The notes beneath the pieces are model-generated. The model was not told where the DNA came from, did not search any database, and saw only the letters and a list, made by a program, of their open reading frames with translations. Both the position numbers and the translations under genes were made by a program. From Candidatus Poribacteria bacterium (GTDB lineage: Bacteria; Poribacteria; WGA-4E; PCPOR2b), in the NCBI GenBank assembly GCA_028819845.1, contig JAPPKS010000031.1:1-64000 (forward strand): a stretch of 64,000 bases of DNA, in the 5' to 3' direction. Positions 51,162-59,504 of the stretch are shown in pieces (position 1 is the first letter of the stretch; every line of letters begins with the position of its first letter).

Positions 51162-52331
51162 ATGGTTGTAAACGGACAACATCATTCTCATACCCGCAAA
51201 TTAAAGGTCGTAGTAATCGGCGCGGGAATAATTGGGGCGTCAATTGCCTACCGCCTTTCACGCCGCAATCATATCTCCGTGAACGTCTTAGAGAGCGGTA
51301 AGCCAGGTAGCGGTGCTTCCGGCCATAGCTTCGCCTGGCTAAATTCTTTCCGCAAAGAACCCGAGGCCTATCACCATTTTAATCGGTTGTCAATGGACGT
51401 TTGGCACCGCTATGCTGAAGAACTCGGCACGGATGCCGGACTGCACTGCCGCGGAATGTTGCGTTGGGAAAACACGGACGAGGGGGCGAAGTTACTTAGC
51501 CAGCGCGTCAAGCAGTTACAGGAGCGAGGTTATCCTTGCCGGCTGATTTCGGTCGAAGAAATGCGTCAACTTGAACCGGGAATTTCCCCGGGGTCGGTGA
51601 GTGCCGTTTCCTTATCGGAGATTGATGGAATTGTGGAACCGCTCAAAGTTATCGGTGCCTGCTTGCAACGGGCGCGCGAGCGAGGGGCTGAATTGCGTAC
51701 CCAGAGCCCGGTCACCGGGCTGCGCTTAGGAAAAAACGGCAGCAAGTCTCAATGTGTGGAGGCCGTTAACACGCCGGACGGAGAGATTCAATGTGATATA
51801 CTGGTGGTTGCAAGCGGTATTGCTACCACGGTGCATGCGGCCATGGCGGGCGTGCATGTTCCGCAGGAATATAGCCCCGGTGTGGTGATAAGGACGGATC
51901 CACGTCCGCAGTTGCTGCAAAACGTTTCCGTGTTACACACGCCCGCTTCAGAAAAAGAAGAATCGGAGATTCATCTGCGGCAAGCCGCCGATGGAACGGT
52001 CATCATGGGCGAAGGTTCGCAGGAGAGTGTGCACCGAGACGACTCGCAAGAACATGCCAATGCGCTATTACAGCGTGCAATAAATTGCCTGCCAGCACTC
52101 GCAGGCGCGCGGGCTATTCCGGTGCCTCTGGGTCATCGACCGATGCCAATAGACGGTTTGCCAATCCTAGGATTCGCGCCGGCAGTGCCAAATCTGTATA
52201 TCGCCGTGATGCACAGCGGGGTGACGTTAGCCCCGCTTGTGAGCGAGCTAGCGGCGTTGGAAATTGTTGACGGCGCGCGTGTTGAAACGCTCGCTCCCTA
52301 CCGTCCGGAGCGATTCCGCCCGCAAAAATGA
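51162..52331 (+). CDS. FAD-dependent oxidoreductase (DAO family)
   Basis: A 389-residue glycine/D-amino-acid-oxidase-like flavoenzyme. The dinucleotide motif V-V-V-I-G-A-G-I-I-G-A-S is near 16-27, followed by E in L-E-S-G and the FAD-contact G-S-G-A-S-G-H-S. C-terminal H-R-P-M-P-I-D-G-L-P-I-L-G and H-S-G-V-T-L-A-P-L match the DAO fold. GGGAG precedes the ATG. Substrates of such enzymes include sarcosine, glycine and D-amino acids; none can be chosen here. Monocistronic by position. Confidence 0.92.
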   Translation: MVVNGQHHSHTRKLKVVVIGAGIIGASIAYRLSRRNHISVNVLESGKPGSGASGHSFAWLNSFRKEPEAYHHFNRLSMDVWHRYAEELGTDAGLHCRGMLRWENTDEGAKLLSQRVKQLQERGYPCRLISVEEMRQLEPGISPGSVSAVSLSEIDGIVEPLKVIGACLQRARERGAELRTQSPVTGLRLGKNGSKSQCVEAVNTPDGEIQCDILVVASGIATTVHAAMAGVHVPQEYSPGVVIRTDPRPQLLQNVSVLHTPASEKEESEIHLRQAADGTVIMGEGSQESVHRDDSQEHANALLQRAINCLPALAGARAIPVPLGHRPMPIDGLPILGFAPAVPNLYIAVMHSGVTLAPLVSELAALEIVDGARVETLAPYRPERFRPQK

Positions 52332-52400
52332 CCATCTTTTGAAGGTTGAGCAGAGCGATTGACCGACCGAATTAGAACAGTGATATTCTTCACGAACGTC

Positions 52401-52627
52401 TCTGTAGGATCGGCTTTCCAGCCGCGATAATAAACGTCAATCGTCCGTGTATGAGCGGATCAAGCGACCGAATAACGAGCGCGATAGCATCAAATTCCGC
52501 TACCGTAAGAATAATCGCGGCTAGGGAGCCGCTTCTACAGGGTTAGTCAATAGTAAATGGTCGAGGCTAGGAAGCCTCTCCTACGGGGATAATCAAAAGT
52601 CGCGCCTGGGAGGCCGTTTGTTCAGGG
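52401..52627. repeat. Four copies of a short palindromic intergenic repeat
   Basis: A roughly 29-base unit (CGCGGCTAGGGAGCCGCTTCTACAG type) occurs at 52513-52542, 52560-52588 and, more degenerate, 52599-52627, plus an inverted copy at 52401-52430 (CTGTAGGATCGGCTTTCCAGCC). Each folds into a GGCT/AGCC-type hairpin. They fill the 316-base gap before the M42 peptidase gene, and the last copy abuts its ribosome site. Confidence 0.75.
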
Positions 52628-52647
52628 AAGAAGGAGAAAGGGAATCA

Positions 52648-53715
52648 ATGAGCCATAAATCGATTGAACTGCTTGCGGAGCTGACTCAAGCCGACGCCAT
52701 CCCGGGCCATGAGGAGGAGGTCAGGCGAATATTCCAATCGCGGTTGGAAGCGGTTGGAATAATCCAAAAAGATCGATTAGGGAGTGTTTTCTGCACAAAG
52801 CGCGGCAACGCAGAAGAACCGCGAGTTTTGCTTGATTCGCACATGGACGAAGTTGGATTCATGGTTCAGAGTGTTACTGGGACGGGGTATGTCAAATTTC
52901 TTCCTGTCGGCGGATGGTGGGCGCATACACTGCTTGCGCAGCGGGTCAACATTTTGACGAAAAAGGGCAAGGTCCCCGGTGTGGTTGGGTCTACACCGCC
53001 GCATCTCCTAAGCGGCAATTCGCGAGATGTGGTGATGGATATTAAAGACCTTTACATTGATATAGGCGCGGACAATTCTGATCAGGCGGCGGAAGAATTT
53101 GGCGTGAAGCCCGGTTGCCCAATTGCGCCGTACGGGCCGTTTATGCCGATGAAAAACCCGAAGCTGTTTTCCGCAAAGGCGTTTGATAATCGGGTCGGTG
53201 TGGGATTGGTAATAGAAACGCTTCAACAGCTAAGCGATCACCCAAATACCGTTATCGGCGCTGGGAGCGTTCAGGAAGAGGTCGGGTTGCGCGGCGCACG
53301 GACGGTTGCCGCTGCGGTGCAGCCTGATGTAGCGATTGTGTTGGAGGGGCCGCCCGCAGACGATTTGCCGAATGTTGGCAGCGATACTTTGCAGGGCAAG
53401 CTGGGCGGGGGTGTTCAGATTCGGTTGTATGATCCCGCAATGATTGCCAATCCGCGATTGGCGGAACTTGTGATTGACACTGCGGCCGCACACCAGATAC
53501 CACATCAGATTGCTGTGCGTACTTCTGGAGGCACGGATGGCGGGGCGATCCATCAGGTAGGGCGCGGCGTACCGTCAATTGTACTAGGCGTACCAGCACG
53601 TTATGTCCACAGCCATGTGTCTATCATAAACATAGACGATTACCGAGCGGCATTAGGCTTGCTGTTGTGTCTGTTACCGCAACTCGATACGTCAGTCGTT
53701 GATAGTCTGGTATAG
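52648..53715 (+). CDS. M42 family metallopeptidase (glutamyl aminopeptidase-like)
   Basis: A 355-residue dinuclear-metal aminopeptidase. Metal and catalytic residues are visible: H in D-S-H-M-D-E-V-G near 63-70, D in K-A-F-D-N-R-V-G near 179, catalytic E-E in V-Q-E-E-V-G-L-R-G near 211-212, D/E in V-L-E-G near 233 and the late H in S-H-V-S near 320. The start at 52648 has AAAGGG/AAGGAG upstream. M42 enzymes degrade peptides as tetrahedral oligomers in the cytoplasm; some members are annotated as cellulases in error. Confidence 0.92.
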   Translation: MSHKSIELLAELTQADAIPGHEEEVRRIFQSRLEAVGIIQKDRLGSVFCTKRGNAEEPRVLLDSHMDEVGFMVQSVTGTGYVKFLPVGGWWAHTLLAQRVNILTKKGKVPGVVGSTPPHLLSGNSRDVVMDIKDLYIDIGADNSDQAAEEFGVKPGCPIAPYGPFMPMKNPKLFSAKAFDNRVGVGLVIETLQQLSDHPNTVIGAGSVQEEVGLRGARTVAAAVQPDVAIVLEGPPADDLPNVGSDTLQGKLGGGVQIRLYDPAMIANPRLAELVIDTAAAHQIPHQIAVRTSGGTDGGAIHQVGRGVPSIVLGVPARYVHSHVSIINIDDYRAALGLLLCLLPQLDTSVVDSLV

Positions 53716-53743
53716 AAATTTGAGGCAGCAAGTAACGAGTTCT

Positions 53744-54004
53744 TGTAGGTTGGGTTGAGAGGAGATTATAAAAGGGCACAGTATTTTGTAAGCGATTTGT
53801 ATGTTCTAATTGTTTAATTTAGCGAATGATGTAGCGTAACCCAACGCTTTTCGTAAATCCAAACCGACTCGGTTTACGATACCTGTCGCAATTACCAAAA
53901 ATCGTTTGGTTTTCTTGACGCAATTTGCAAAATGAGGTGTTCAATGCGCCGTACAAATCTAACCTAGAATTGGTAATCGAATTGCTCGCTGCCGCCAACC
54001 TACA
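53744..54004. mobile_element. TIR-bearing non-coding element, unit 1
   Basis: A 261-base element bounded by TGTAGGTTGG (53744-53753) and its exact reverse complement CCAACCTACA (53995-54004). An internal GTAACCCAACGC mirrors the left end. A second unit begins 320 bases later. The spacer after it carries TTACGCATTACTCATTAC-type short repeats. No coding capacity is credible. Confidence 0.65.
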
Positions 54005-54063
54005 AAAGCCCATATGCTTACGCATCACTCATTACGCATTACTCATTACTCATTATTATTTTC

Positions 54064-54326
54064 TGTAGGTTGGGTTGAGCTGACACTGTGAAAAGCGCGC
54101 AGTATTTTTAAAGAGATTCGTATGTTCAGATGGTTTGATTAATTGAATGATGTAGCGTAACCCAACGCTTTTCGTAAATCCGAACCGACTCGGTTTACGA
54201 TACCTGTCGCAATTACCAAAAATCGTTTGGTTTTTCTTGACGCAATTTGCAAAATGAGGTGTTCAATGCGCCGTACAAATCTAACCTAGAATTGGTAATC
54301 GAATTGCTCGCTGCCGCCAACCTACA
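54064..54326. mobile_element. TIR-bearing non-coding element, unit 2
   Basis: A 263-base second unit with the same 10-base perfect terminal inverted repeats. From about 54150 to 54370 it is nearly identical to unit 1 (and shares the trailing ACGCATCACTCATTACG repeats), while its first 80-odd bases differ clearly from unit 1. The two units fill most of the 742-base gap between the M42 peptidase and the HAF-like gene. Confidence 0.65.
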
Positions 54327-54457
54327 AAAGCCCATATGCTTACGCATCACTCATTACGCATTACTCATTACGCATTACTCTTTGCCACAAGGCGCATGAC
54401 CGCATGTGGATTTGAGACGATTTAGCAGAATTCAGCGGAGATTTAGTTTTCTTGACA

Positions 54458-56287
54458 CTATTTCGCAATCACCATCCGCTTCATCTGATGAAGAGATGGC
54501 GTAGAAAGTCGGTAATAATACACACCGCTTGCCGCCCGTTCGCCCAAATCGTCGCGTCCGTCCCAATAGGCGGCGCGTGACCGGTTTTGATAGAAGCCTG
54601 CAGATTGGAATCCCAACGAAAGCGTCCGAATTTCCCCGCCGTTTGCGTCATAAATTGACACGGTTACCGGTGCAGTTTCGGATAGGTGGTACGGAATCCA
54701 TGTTTCCGGGTTGAACGGATTGGGATAGTTCTGCAGCAGAAGCGTTCGTTCGGGCGTTCCAACGCCGTCAAGCCTAACTGGCAAAACCGCGTTTATAAGT
54801 GCGTCGGGTGTTACTGTGAAATCGAACTTTTCTGAAGCAATCGCCCCGGTTGTGTCGGTCACGGTAATTCTTAACATGTCACCAACTTGTGCAATGTTGC
54901 GGCGCGAAATATTGGCGGTCGCTGCGGCGAAGTACCCATTTCGCACATCGCCTGTCGTAGTAACACCGGTGTCCAAGTTTTGCACTGTGACGACGTAGCC
55001 ATCGTGGTTTAGCTCGCTCTCTAAGTGTCCGCTGATAACAAAAGCCCAAACACCTGAAATCGTTTCGGCGCTAGGCGCCGCAACAATTGGCGGTTGATTC
55101 TTCCACGCGGCGCCAACAAATGAGACCTCCCGCGGCTGCAAAAGGTTGACGATGTAACCCTTCCCGCCTTCAATTGAAAATCCGTCGTCCGGTGCGTCAG
55201 GCGTCCACCCGATAAATCTCTGATTCTCCTCATCAAGGTCAACTACTATCGTCGCACCGACCATCTGCGCTAAGGAACGAGCAGTCATCGGCGTCGTTGG
55301 GTTAAGGGGAACTGAGAGCATGTTCAAGCCTTGAGCCAGAGATACAAGAAAAACGTTACTATACGCTTCGGCAGTCTCACCCGTAAAGGGGTTGGCAATA
55401 AATCCGTACCTGCGTCCATCTTGAGCGTCGTAGTAGCCAACTACCCGACCATCCTTGTCAATATCCCGCCCCACCGTGGTCACGCTGCCTGGGAATTTCA
55501 ACTCATTCATCGTGCCATTCGGGTGGCGGATGTAAGTGCGTTCGGGGCTATTCAACGCTTTCGCTCTGAACACGATGATACCGGCATCGTTTATTGCATT
55601 CACGAAAAGGTACTCTAAATTTGACAACATGCCCGGAAAATTAAAAGTGATATAGCTGCCATCGGCCTGGCGTGCATACCCGTGATATACCCCATCGGCG
55701 TCGACGTAACTCCCAACTAGGATTCCGTCGGCGTTCATGTCGTCGGCATAAGTTGTCATTGCTCCCGGTACGTCGAACAGTTCATTCCCCACAAAGCCGT
55801 GAATTACCCCATCAGAATCAAAAATATCGCCTATAAGCAAGCCTGATTCACTAACGCCAAAAATTTCCGTTTCGGCTGCACCCGGAAAATCGAATTCTTC
55901 CAATTCACCGTGCTGAATGATTACACCGTGCGAGACCTCGTCTGCATCTTGATAGAATCCGACAGCCAGGCCCGCATTGTTGAGTCCGTAAATGCCAAAA
56001 GTGCGGGAATTGGGCACGTTATAAGCGGCATAAACTCCGTCAATCAGCGTAAAGCCGACCATTTTCTCGCTGTCAAGGCCTCGGGCGTTGCCAGCGAAAT
56101 GTCCGAGGTCATTGGTTGAAGTCAACTCCAGAAATTCGACGCCGGGCACCTTAATTGTCTCAAAAACATAGTCTACAGCAGTTTCAGTTGGCTCAGACTG
56201 CACCCAGAGTTGTGCGTTCCCATTCATTGATAAAAGAGTGAGCCAGACGATCGTGAGAAACGCGAAACGAAAAGCCAGGGTTTTCAT
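54458..56287 (-). CDS. Secreted HAF-like repeat protein with FlgD/T9SS-like C-terminal domain
   Basis: A 609-residue protein with a signal peptide (residues 1-25, ending G-N-A-Q) and GGAG upstream. Residues about 40-320 contain about seven repeats like the extracellular HAF family (G-x-x-N-D/E-x-G-x-x-V-G-x-Y/F ... D-G-x-x-H-G-F). A middle region (about 325-400) resembles a P-L-N-P domain that presents W-x-P. An Ig-like segment follows, and the C-terminal about 90 residues (N-Y-P-N-P-F-N-P-E-T, W-D-G-R-D-D-L-G, G-V-Y-Y-Y-R-L) match the FlgD-Ig/T9SS sorting type. Probably surface exposed; no enzyme residues seen. Confidence 0.82.
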   Translation of the reverse strand: MKTLAFRFAFLTIVWLTLLSMNGNAQLWVQSEPTETAVDYVFETIKVPGVEFLELTSTNDLGHFAGNARGLDSEKMVGFTLIDGVYAAYNVPNSRTFGIYGLNNAGLAVGFYQDADEVSHGVIIQHGELEEFDFPGAAETEIFGVSESGLLIGDIFDSDGVIHGFVGNELFDVPGAMTTYADDMNADGILVGSYVDADGVYHGYARQADGSYITFNFPGMLSNLEYLFVNAINDAGIIVFRAKALNSPERTYIRHPNGTMNELKFPGSVTTVGRDIDKDGRVVGYYDAQDGRRYGFIANPFTGETAEAYSNVFLVSLAQGLNMLSVPLNPTTPMTARSLAQMVGATIVVDLDEENQRFIGWTPDAPDDGFSIEGGKGYIVNLLQPREVSFVGAAWKNQPPIVAAPSAETISGVWAFVISGHLESELNHDGYVVTVQNLDTGVTTTGDVRNGYFAAATANISRRNIAQVGDMLRITVTDTTGAIASEKFDFTVTPDALINAVLPVRLDGVGTPERTLLLQNYPNPFNPETWIPYHLSETAPVTVSIYDANGGEIRTLSLGFQSAGFYQNRSRAAYWDGRDDLGERAASGVYYYRLSTPSLHQMKRMVIAK

Positions 56288-56696
56288 TCGTGTGGGTCTC
56301 CTTGGTTGAGTGGATTAGCGCCGGTTTGCGCTAGAAATTGATGATCAATTAATTGACTGTTATGTGATTATTTTGAAGGACAAGCCGCTTCAAAACGGCA
56401 CATTTAACAATAAGCTTTGGATTCGCCTTACCGAGGCCTTAAAATGCTGAAACCGAATGTTTTGGAGGCGACATTCGTTCCAACCGTCGTCAAAGCCATG
56501 CCACTGTTTTAATCATCCATTTAACGGGTGGAATAGAAATGGGGCGTACCGAGAATACCGCTGTTATTTCACGGAAGGGTAAAATTGCCTTGGTGTTACT
56601 TCCATTTACGGATTGCACGTGTTTGCGGACGAGAGTCGAATTAACTGACGTGTGAGAAGGTATGCGGTGCATCAATACAAAATACGGCCCTGCGAT

Positions 56697-58115
56697 TCAT
56701 TCCCCAACTAAGCGTTGCATCAACACTTTGCGTGTTATGGGTTGAGTGAAATCCATGAGGTAAATTTGGAAGACATCGCTTCGGTCCGAAACAAATGCAA
56801 GTTTTGTACCGTCGGGCGAGAGTGCGGGTTGCATGGAGACACCGATACCGTTTGTAATACGCCGCTCGTTAGTTCCATCGGCATCCATCATGTAAATCTC
56901 CATATCTCCGTCCCGGGCCGACACAAAGACAATCGTTCTCCCGTCTGCCGACACGACAGGGCTATAACAGTCGTAAGGATTTGGGTTAAGACGCATTTCG
57001 CCGCTTCCATCTAGGTGTATTGTGTAAATCTGGTGCACTCTTTCGCGCCAGTGACCTCGTGAAGATACAAATGCAATCCGTTCCCCGTCGGGAAAGAAAC
57101 TCGGGCTGCCGTCGTCCACTTCGTTATGCGTAACGGGACTTGATTCAATCTCGTCTGAATCAATGGTTTCAAGGTCTATACCCCTAAGGTCTAGTAAATA
57201 CAGTTCCAGATTGCCCTCGCGGTTGGATTCGTAAACCACTCGCCGACGGTCGGCCGATACACATGGCGCGCGAACACCGAAGCCCACAGGTAGCAGTTCC
57301 CGTGTCACTTTGCTGAAAATGTGAGTCACAGAAAAACCGGCATACGTCTTCGTTGAACCGCTGCTTTGGAGCAAGAGTTTTACTTCTCGAGTGGTTCTCG
57401 GTTCACGGCTGTAAAGAAGATAATGTGGATTACTAAGGAACACCGGAGAGCTCTCATTAAAGTCAGCGGTGTAAGTGACCCGCTGGAGGATACGTCCATT
57501 AAGGTTCATTAGATAGATGTCGCCGCTATCTGCTCGATACGAAGCAAAAGCGATTTGCGAACCATCCGGTGAAAATGCTGGCGAATAGCTGTCTTTTTCT
57601 CCATTTGTGAGTTGTGTTACGCTGTAGGAATCCCCCACCAACCGACCGACTTCTTGTAATATCAAGTTGTCTGATGTAGATTTCACAATTGCCCGCAATT
57701 CATTAAATTCCGATCGTCGATCGCCCAATTTGAGGTAGGTTTTTGCCAATCGTAGACGGGCTTGCACTCGCAGTTCCGGTTGCGCCGAATATAGATTAAC
57801 CGCTATTTTCCAGTGTGCAATTGCTTCATCGTACCGTCCTAACCCTTCATGAGCCGTTCCGAGCAGGTCGTGCACCCTAGGATTTCGCCTATCCCCGTCC
57901 AGAGTAACTTCCAATAGTTCGATTGCCTCTTGGTACTTGCCTGAACGAATGTGTTCTTCAATATGTTGAAGAGATTTATCCGCTCCAGCGCAGCCTATGG
58001 CGAAGACAACAAACATCAATGCAATCTGTAGTGTGTTACTTCTTATGTGTGAAACGTAATGCGTAGTACCTAATGCGTAATACGTAAATCGTAATTTTTG
58101 CTGTAAATTGTACAT
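56697..58115 (-). CDS. Lipoprotein with TPR repeats and TolB-like propeller
   Basis: A 472-residue protein from the ATG at 58115. A hydrophobic stretch ends at the lipobox A-I-G-C (Cys near residue 42), preceded by an unusually long, aromatic n-region encoded by TACGTATTACGCATTAGG-type repeat DNA. Two to three TPR motifs follow (about 45-150), then a TolB/PD40 propeller (about 170-465) with repeated F-S-P-D-G-S-Q-I-A-F-A-S and I-Y-L-M blades. It lacks the TWG tail found on the other propellers of this window. The frame extends to 58184, but that start is not favoured. The 409-base gap (56288-56696) downstream shows no gene. Confidence 0.8.
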   Translation of the reverse strand: MYNLQQKLRFTYYALGTTHYVSHIRSNTLQIALMFVVFAIGCAGADKSLQHIEEHIRSGKYQEAIELLEVTLDGDRRNPRVHDLLGTAHEGLGRYDEAIAHWKIAVNLYSAQPELRVQARLRLAKTYLKLGDRRSEFNELRAIVKSTSDNLILQEVGRLVGDSYSVTQLTNGEKDSYSPAFSPDGSQIAFASYRADSGDIYLMNLNGRILQRVTYTADFNESSPVFLSNPHYLLYSREPRTTREVKLLLQSSGSTKTYAGFSVTHIFSKVTRELLPVGFGVRAPCVSADRRRVVYESNREGNLELYLLDLRGIDLETIDSDEIESSPVTHNEVDDGSPSFFPDGERIAFVSSRGHWRERVHQIYTIHLDGSGEMRLNPNPYDCYSPVVSADGRTIVFVSARDGDMEIYMMDADGTNERRITNGIGVSMQPALSPDGTKLAFVSDRSDVFQIYLMDFTQPITRKVLMQRLVGE

Positions 58116-58313
58116 ATGGGGAAATAGGCGACTTTCAACGCGTCGCAATTGGGCATCTCGAATGCTAAATCTAATGTGACGCATTGGTGTTGTTGCTGCG
58201 TGAAAGCAGTTCGCGATTACTGATGTTCACCCTATGGGTTCAAGCGCGGTGATTAACGAAAACACCGCTCAATCAATTCGTCCATATCGGGGTAGATGTA
58301 GCGCATATCTTGG

Positions 58314-59417
58314 TCACTTAATCCATCCGCCGCCGATTACGATGTCTCCGTCGTAGAACACCGCAGCTTGCCCCGGCGTAACAGCGCGGCGCGGCTGATC
58401 AAACTTGACCTCAGCTTCTGTTTCGCTCAGCGGAGTAATTTTCGCCGGCGCCCCTTCATCCTTGGAACGGATTTTTACCAGAGCATTGATCGGCGCTGTA
58501 AGGGTTTCCACTCCAACGAGATTCATCCGCTCAACCCGCAGGCTATCCCGCAATAGCGACGCTGCCTCACCGACAATAATAGTGTTGTCGGTAACGTTTA
58601 CCTCGGTGACATATAGCGGGGTCCCGGTTGCTATACCTAATCCCCGGCGTTGCCCAACTGTGTAGAAAGGCAACCCGTGATGTTTGCCGAGCACTATGCC
58701 GTCTTCATCAACAATGTCTCCATCCGGTATATTATCAGTGGCACAATCCTTTAAGAAACGTCTATAGTTCCCATCTTCGATGAAGCACAACTCCTGACTC
58801 TCCATTTTTTCCGCACTTCGCAGTTTGTATTTTCGCGCAATTTCCCTCACCTGGTTTTTCGTGTACCCACCGAGCGGCATGCGTGACTGGCTCAACTGTT
58901 TCTGCGTTAAGGCAAACAAAAAATATGATTGATCTTTCCGGGAATCCACTCCCTTTTTGAGGATGTAGCGTCCGGTGTCGCGGTTCTGTTCAATTTTGGC
59001 ATAATGCCCGGTGGCAATGTAATCCGCCTCCAGATTCGCCGCAAGACTGAGGAGTTTCCCGAACTTCACCTCACGATTACAAACCACGCATGGATTCGGC
59101 GTCCGTCCGGAAAGGTATTCCTTGACGAAGTAATCAATGACGTTTTGGCGAAACTGCTCCTCATAATTCACCGCGTAGAAAGGTATACCTAACTTCATGG
59201 CAACGCGTCGTGCATCGTCTATTACATCGGGAGAAATGCAATTTGGTTTATCGGTCTCCACGTCCATCTTATCTAGGGAGCCGAGTCGCATTGTTACTCC
59301 GATAACGTCGAATCCAGCTTCAACCAACAATGCTGTGCTGACGGAACTGTCAACACCCCCGCTCATTGCGGCGACAATTCTCACTTTATCGGCAGAATCA
59401 GATTTGGATTTGGACAT
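58314..59417 (-). CDS. mnmA: tRNA-specific 2-thiouridylase
   Basis: A 367-residue MnmA that thiolates U34 of tRNA-Lys, -Glu and -Gln. ATP-PP motif A-M-S-G-G-V-D-S-S is near 17-25, the first catalytic Cys in T-P-N-P-C-V-V-C-N near 108, the second Cys in S-Q-E-L-C-F near 207, and the C-terminal P-G-Q-A-A-V-F-Y. It needs a sulfur donor; a TusA-like domain occurs in this window fused to sulfite reductase. The N-terminus is preceded by 12 extra Ser/Lys-rich residues. Confidence 0.95.
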   Translation of the reverse strand: MSKSKSDSADKVRIVAAMSGGVDSSVSTALLVEAGFDVIGVTMRLGSLDKMDVETDKPNCISPDVIDDARRVAMKLGIPFYAVNYEEQFRQNVIDYFVKEYLSGRTPNPCVVCNREVKFGKLLSLAANLEADYIATGHYAKIEQNRDTGRYILKKGVDSRKDQSYFLFALTQKQLSQSRMPLGGYTKNQVREIARKYKLRSAEKMESQELCFIEDGNYRRFLKDCATDNIPDGDIVDEDGIVLGKHHGLPFYTVGQRRGLGIATGTPLYVTEVNVTDNTIIVGEAASLLRDSLRVERMNLVGVETLTAPINALVKIRSKDEGAPAKITPLSETEAEVKFDQPRRAVTPGQAAVFYDGDIVIGGGWIK

Positions 59418-59504
59418 AACAAACGCAATGGTACCCAGGGATTTTTGGGAGAGGAAATTAATAACTTAGCGATTCGATTGATGACGGTGAGTTAACTGCA
59501 ATGT

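Noticed and set aside
53744-54380. Possible CRISPR, tRNA or recombination array
   Set aside because: The unit is about 320 bases with TIRs and no unique spacers; no tRNA fold.
56490-56675. 61-codon minus-strand frame in the gap between the HAF-like and TPR-TolB genes
   Set aside because: No ribosome site or domain; composition resembles non-coding DNA.
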